A stretch of DNA of 64,000 nt, taken from positions 14,072,783 to 14,136,782 of the forward strand of contig NC_052506.1 of assembly GCF_014356525.2 (NCBI RefSeq), in the 5' to 3' direction. A model generated the notes under the pieces. It did no database searches. It was not told the DNA's origin and worked only from the letters and a program-made list of their open reading frames with translations. Positions 59,410 through 64,000 of the stretch are shown here, piece after piece (positions within the stretch are counted from its first letter, which is position 1; every line of letters starts with the position of its first letter). Source of the stretch: Nilaparvata lugens. Its lineage: Eukaryota > Arthropoda > Insecta > Hemiptera > Delphacidae. A program made the position numbers and the translations under genes.

Positions 59410-59510
59410 ATGGTCAATTTAGAATTGAAAGGTGATATCCAACCAAGTTCATCTCCTTATAACACGGGTTCACGAAGATATAAACTTCAGACTTATCTAG
59501 ATTTTTCTAA
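59410..59510 (+). repeat. Duplicated segment copy A, right part
   Basis: ATGGTCAATTTAGAATTGAAAGGTGATATCCAACCAAG through ATAAACTTCAGACTTATCTAGATTT matches copy B at about 60125-60221. Confidence 0.8.
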
Positions 59511-60064
59511 CTCTAAACTTCTACATACAACTAATGTAACATTATTATAACTCCAATAATAATTTTCACAATATGAACTACTCTGCTCAGAATTCACCAG
59601 CCTCTCAAGTTTCAACAGACATCCCAGATGGCAAAAGAGAGGGTTTGATTTTCTGGAATGCTATAGAAGAATTCACACGTCAAGTTGGATATTTGTCGAA
59701 AGAGAAAAAAGCTTTGGGACCAACAGTGCAGAGAACCAGGACTCAGTCGATGTTATTTTCATATTCTGGTATAATTCATGTTATTCATCTTTGCAGCCAT
59801 GACTGTATCGCATGACTTCCACAACGATTTATTTCATCGAATGGATAAAAATCAAGTTCTAGAACTAGAAATTTTCAATTGTCGTTACTCTAAGCAATCA
59901 CTTCAACGATTTTTATGATTGAATGAATATAATGTTTGTGAATCTTGTACATGACTATTCATCATAAACAGTAAATGCAACTTCACTAGAATATCCAGGT
60001 TGCTTTTAACACATGAATAGAAACGTTCCTTGCTGCTTGAACTTAATTTAGTGGTTTCATGTTC
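59511..60064. other. No gene seen
   Basis: One 80-codon ORF (59573-59815) has no domain. Confidence 0.45.
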
Positions 60065-60222
60065 CCTTACTTTTCCAGAATAGCACTTTTTCTATAAAAA
60101 TATTATAAGGGAGAGAATGCATTTATGGTCAATTTAGAAATTGAAAGACGATATCCAACCAAGTTTATCTCCTTATAAAACGACTTCTCGCAGATATAAA
60201 CTTCAGACTTATCTAGATTTGA
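60065..60222 (+). repeat. Duplicated segment copy B, uninterrupted
   Basis: It joins the two parts of copy A without the insertion: TTCCAGAATAGCACTTTTTC, ATATTATAAGGG, ATGGTCAATTTAGAAATTGAAAG, then TATAAACTTCAGACTTATCTAG. Confidence 0.8.
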
Positions 60223-61800
60223 ATAGAACTTGTGAAAATGTCGTTATAGTAACCAAAAGATCATAATTTCGATCCTGATCGACTATCAACGTTATACGGG
60301 AATAGAAATACTTTTTTTCTAAACATTCTCAAGATTTATGTATTCTGTCAACACATTTATGTCCACGCTATAGATGATAAGTTCAGTAAGGCTGTAATAA
60401 TATGTAAATCATGCAGAACAGAGGTAATAATGTAACCGGGAGCTATTATATCCTGAACTGAAACGAGTATCCATTACACGATACTTATGTCGAGCACGCT
60501 AACCAGCCTTATTACCATAACCAATACCTAACTATCATTTGCCAGCAATTATTGTTAATCGGAAAAGTTATTGGAGTAAGAAACCCTACACTCCCTATTA
60601 CTCTATCATCCCCTCGACAAACACACATAACGTTTCTCACAATATTATATTCAAGCCAGGTATAATAGTTGTACGACTCTCCAATGGAGTATTCTCCTTC
60701 TTATCATTCAAACGATTGATAGCATCATAAATACATCTAATATAGCATCGTGAGTCAAATGAGATGTATAACCTTACTGAGTACTACACTGAACATCCTC
60801 ACTTAACGATGAAGTAATTGTGATACGTTTTATTACATTCTTACTAAACATAAAATCAATTCAGATTTTTAGGACTGAATATTTTAGTTTTCATAGTCAA
60901 TGAGTTTCCTTGAATGTCGATTTATACACTTGCATGAGGGAAGCTTGTGATATCATAGAGTCATATCCACGTAGTGGCTGTCCTCCCAGCTTGAAAAAAA
61001 ATTGTTCACCTAACGACAGCTGAACCTGAAGGAGTTTCAGAGTACATTTTCTATTGCTATGAACAACAATAAGAGGAGGAGGGCACACTCAAAATGGGGA
61101 ATCATGATGTCTCGATTATCGTCGATTGCAATACACTCAATCCAATGTAAAGTTCTAGGACGTTCAGTGCTCTCTATAACATTTTCAGGATACCCATAAT
61201 AGGAATGCTTAATATCATTTATCTTTCAAAAATTCCCCAAATATCAACTTTTCTAGGAATGCAATAATACAATGGAATAGGGGCGTCAACCTAACTAGAA
61301 TGGAACAATGTGTTCTTGAAGTAGAATGTCAAGTTTGGAGCCTAATGGTGTGGAAGAAGAGGGAGTTTCAGAATACATTTTCGAGGATATATACAAGGAA
61401 TAAGTGATATTTGTAGGCGAATCCATTCTGCTTCCAAGAATCAACTAGCAAAGTCTTTTCAACACTATAAGTTATTAAGGTACTTTTAAGTAGTCACTGA
61501 AAACCATTGAATCGATGAACACTGGAAAAGAACACTTCTAATAAATGATAAATACAGATGCTATTATTGTCATTATGTTCATAAATAATTTTAATGATTT
61601 GTGTTTTGTGATTATTGAATGAATAAATGAATAAATATTAAATTGTGTGTCGACACATGAGACACACGTGTCCTCTTCTCTTCTGCTCATTTGAACAATG
61701 AGGTCCCTTATCAGCTATATAAAGTCAAATATAACACCCTTATCAGATATAATAGCGATCGCTAGGTTAACAAAATTATTGGAGTCACTGTGTGGACCAC
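60223..61800. other. No gene seen
   Basis: AT-rich DNA. The stretch 61700-61815, with GTCACTGTGTGGACCACACC, has the look of a repeat end but no partner in the window. Confidence 0.4.
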
Positions 61801-61806
61801 ACCATT

Positions 61807-62046
61807 TCATTCATCCTCCTTGGGCTTTAGGTATCTGCTGAGTGAATGATGTAAAAACAATCGATTTCTATGGTTAGTTGTGAGATCAGTAGTGGAGCTG
61901 ATTATACGTACCATATTTTTGGCAGTCACATCAGCAAGAGGCTTGAACGCATGATACAAAACCAAATTCGTTTTAAAATATAGTTCGAACTGGAAGTTGA
62001 GTTCCTCTGGACTACTTAAGTATCTCAGCAGTCCTTCAATATCCAT
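61807..62046 (-). CDS. Small hypothetical ORF, 79 residues
   Basis: It starts MDIEGLLRYLSSPEELNFQF in the context CAATCATGGA and ends in the charged KPKEDE before TGA. The residue mix is protein-like, without the Phe/Ser/Leu bias of chance AT-rich ORFs. No signal peptide, membrane segment or known domain is seen. The stop lies 12 bases from a repeat-like GTGTGGTCCACAC sequence, so it may be part of an unclassified transposon. Coding status is uncertain. Confidence 0.25.
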   Translation of the reverse strand: MDIEGLLRYLSSPEELNFQFELYFKTNLVLYHAFKPLADVTAKNMVRIISSTTDLTTNHRNRLFLHHSLSRYLKPKEDE

Positions 62047-64000
62047 GATTGATTAGATGATTATTATTGTAGTTTTCGTTTATTCATTTTAGTTATTTGT
62101 ATATAGAAATTAATTCCTCAGTACTCATTTATGGAAATTTAGTTCAGGACTGCCTCATTGTCATAATTTTCAATGGGAAGAATAAGAAAGGATGAAGATC
62201 AAATGATAGAACAAAAAATGAACATAAAAAGCCAATAATGAATGAATGAATGAGAAGATACAGAGTACCAACCGAAGCTCTAAATACAGAGAGATTCCAT
62301 TGAACAGTAGATTGGATTGATTCACAAGGAGGAGCAGTTAGTATTGTGTACAAATATGATCTGATTGCATGAATTTATCCTGGATGATGGCGTTCATTAC
62401 TCTAATGATGACCTCTTTCATTTATAATAACGGAAATATATGCATGAGCTTATTATGTATGAATAAATATACTGTATGATTCAGCTAAAAACGAAGGATT
62501 TCATCTAATTAAAGTAGCCTGAATATCAAATCCTCATGACTTGAAAAACGTTTTTATAACTATTTTTCTGTTTTTAAAATTACTGCCAACATCCCACGAA
62601 TCCTCGTATAGTAGTAACAGAAGGAAACAACAATTTCAGATGAGATCAAATTAATTGGAGTGGCAAGTACAAAGTTCAATGCATGGTTTTGCTCTTGGTC
62701 TCTGAGACCATTGCCAGAGAATTCATCAAAGGATAACATAGATGGCCTTATGCATAAAAGTAAGAATATGGAATGTAGCTCTCTCTTGTTTTAATCAAGT
62801 CTAGTTGATACCACTGAATAAGGACAGAATACTCTAATGAGGTAGTGGACTTAAAGCATTTTAATATAGAAAACGTGAGTTGCTTGTGCAAAAACTTTTT
62901 GGTCTACTAATTACAACTTGAAGAATCGCATAGACTAGAAAAAAGGGCCACTAATTAGATATTTTCTAAATTATTTTAATTGCATACTTTTTCATTTATG
63001 TCTGTTCACAGAGATTAGCTAGAAATCTAGGTTGATATGTATTTCCCTGATTGCTATATATTTATATGAAAGTGTTACTCTCAGTAATGATGTTTATTAC
63101 AGGCTATTCCAGTTAATTTATTACGGTATGAGTTATGGAAATGCATACATTCAAAAAAGCTTTGCACCGAATGAGATGAGACACCAGTGCAGTGTAACTC
63201 AAAGCAAAAGTCCTAGCATCCCTACAATGAATATAAATTGACATTCCATCCTTTCACAAAGTAGAACTCGATTAATGAGTGTAGGCTAATGAGACCACTA
63301 TTAACTACTATGAGATTGAGGCTGCAGGAACTTGTATAAGCACAATAGTGGAAAATTTCGGTTGCCTCCTGTTGAAATTCCGAGTTGAAAGACTTGACAA
63401 ATTCAGTTTTTCTAGAACATTTAGAGAATACCTTTTCATAACTCCACATAACTTCCACATAACATCCACATAGCTTCTATCAAATTTCATAAAGTTTCAG
63501 TAATCCGTTGAACGTTTCATATTATGAATTCCATATTTGTGATTGAATATGATAAAAATTATTCCATCCCTGCTATAATTCATTCGTGAATTCCCATTCC
63601 CATTCACAAATGTCATAGATCTGTTGGTGGAAAAATCAAAGTTTCACTTACGAAAGAGTTGGTTCTAAATCAACGGAAAAAGCTTAGCCTAAAGAGCTAC
63701 ATGATGAGTACTTTTAAATAATGAGGTTGAATCATTCGAAATGTAGGTACATTTTTACCACAGGCTCAAGGAGTCTTCATATTCAAAAATTGGTGAAATG
63801 AACTTTCAGTCCCATATGAACATAATTTTTAGTCCCTACAGAACTCCTACTGTAGGAAACTGCTCCACACACGAATTAATGATTATTGGATTATATCATC
63901 TTAGCTATACACGAGTCGATCAAGCAAGTCGGTCACGAGTCTTGGTACCACATATTGTTCTCCAAATGCAAGAATTGAAATGAAATATTTAATTGTATTG
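62047..64000. other. No gene seen
   Basis: AT-rich DNA with small (AATG)n patches (about 62239). The ORFs of 60-78 codons have no domains. Confidence 0.45.

Noticed and set aside
1..64000. CRISPR arrays, operons, rRNA genes
   Set aside because: No regularly spaced short repeats with unique spacers, no bacterial gene packing and no rRNA-like sequence. The window is eukaryotic.

Overview
The window is AT-rich eukaryotic DNA from an insect, and I read it as transposon-dense intergenic or intronic sequence. The mix of repeats suggests a hemipteran, plausibly a planthopper: jockey/CR1-like LINEs with short 3' tail repeats, RTE-like 3' ends, snap-back MITEs, a Tigger/pogo relic and a Ty3/gypsy element. 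That placement is inference from repeat style. I recognise no complete host gene. The most host-like pieces are a signal-peptide first exon at 45.67 kb (+), a weaker first-exon candidate at 2.18 kb (+), a broken coding block at 46.87-47.31 kb (-) and a small ORF at 61.8 kb (-).

Layout. 1-12.8 kb: no gene; several local tandem duplications (3.86, 5.88, 7.56 kb), a pair of tandem hairpins (11.4 kb) and a CRE-motif-rich repeat (8.8 kb) with an inverted copy at 24.1-24.3 kb. 12.86-23.06 kb: an interspersed repeat split by a 9,546-bp Ty3/gypsy LTR retrotransposon (13339-22884). Its two 1,994-bp LTRs look identical and are flanked by a 4-bp target duplication. 23-37.6 kb: MITEs, a 330-bp tandem duplication, an inverted pair of repeats (33.5/36.6 kb) and unassigned DNA. 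37.6-40.35 kb: a 5'-truncated LINE (+) with a nearly open reverse transcriptase. 41-45 kb: an old tandem duplication whose first copy was split by a nest of TE fragments. 45.6-51 kb: the candidate exon, the broken coding block, a Tigger/pogo pseudogene, a TA-flanked MITE and a second, uninterrupted copy of the repeat that hosts the LTR element. 51.2-57.1 kb: a rearranged cluster with a broken LINE (-), a 60-bp perfect palindrome and a 2,655-bp near-perfect palindrome with a 1-base spacer. 57-64 kb: mostly unassigned, with one LINE-tail insertion framed by 7-bp repeats.

The most notable object is the LTR element. It keeps gag, a frame-disrupted protease and a full integrase (zinc-binding and catalytic residues plus GPY/F), but reverse transcriptase and the RNase H core are absent. 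Only a short RNase H-end-like motif remains between protease and integrase. Because the LTRs match, this defective copy integrated recently and must have used reverse transcriptase supplied by another element.
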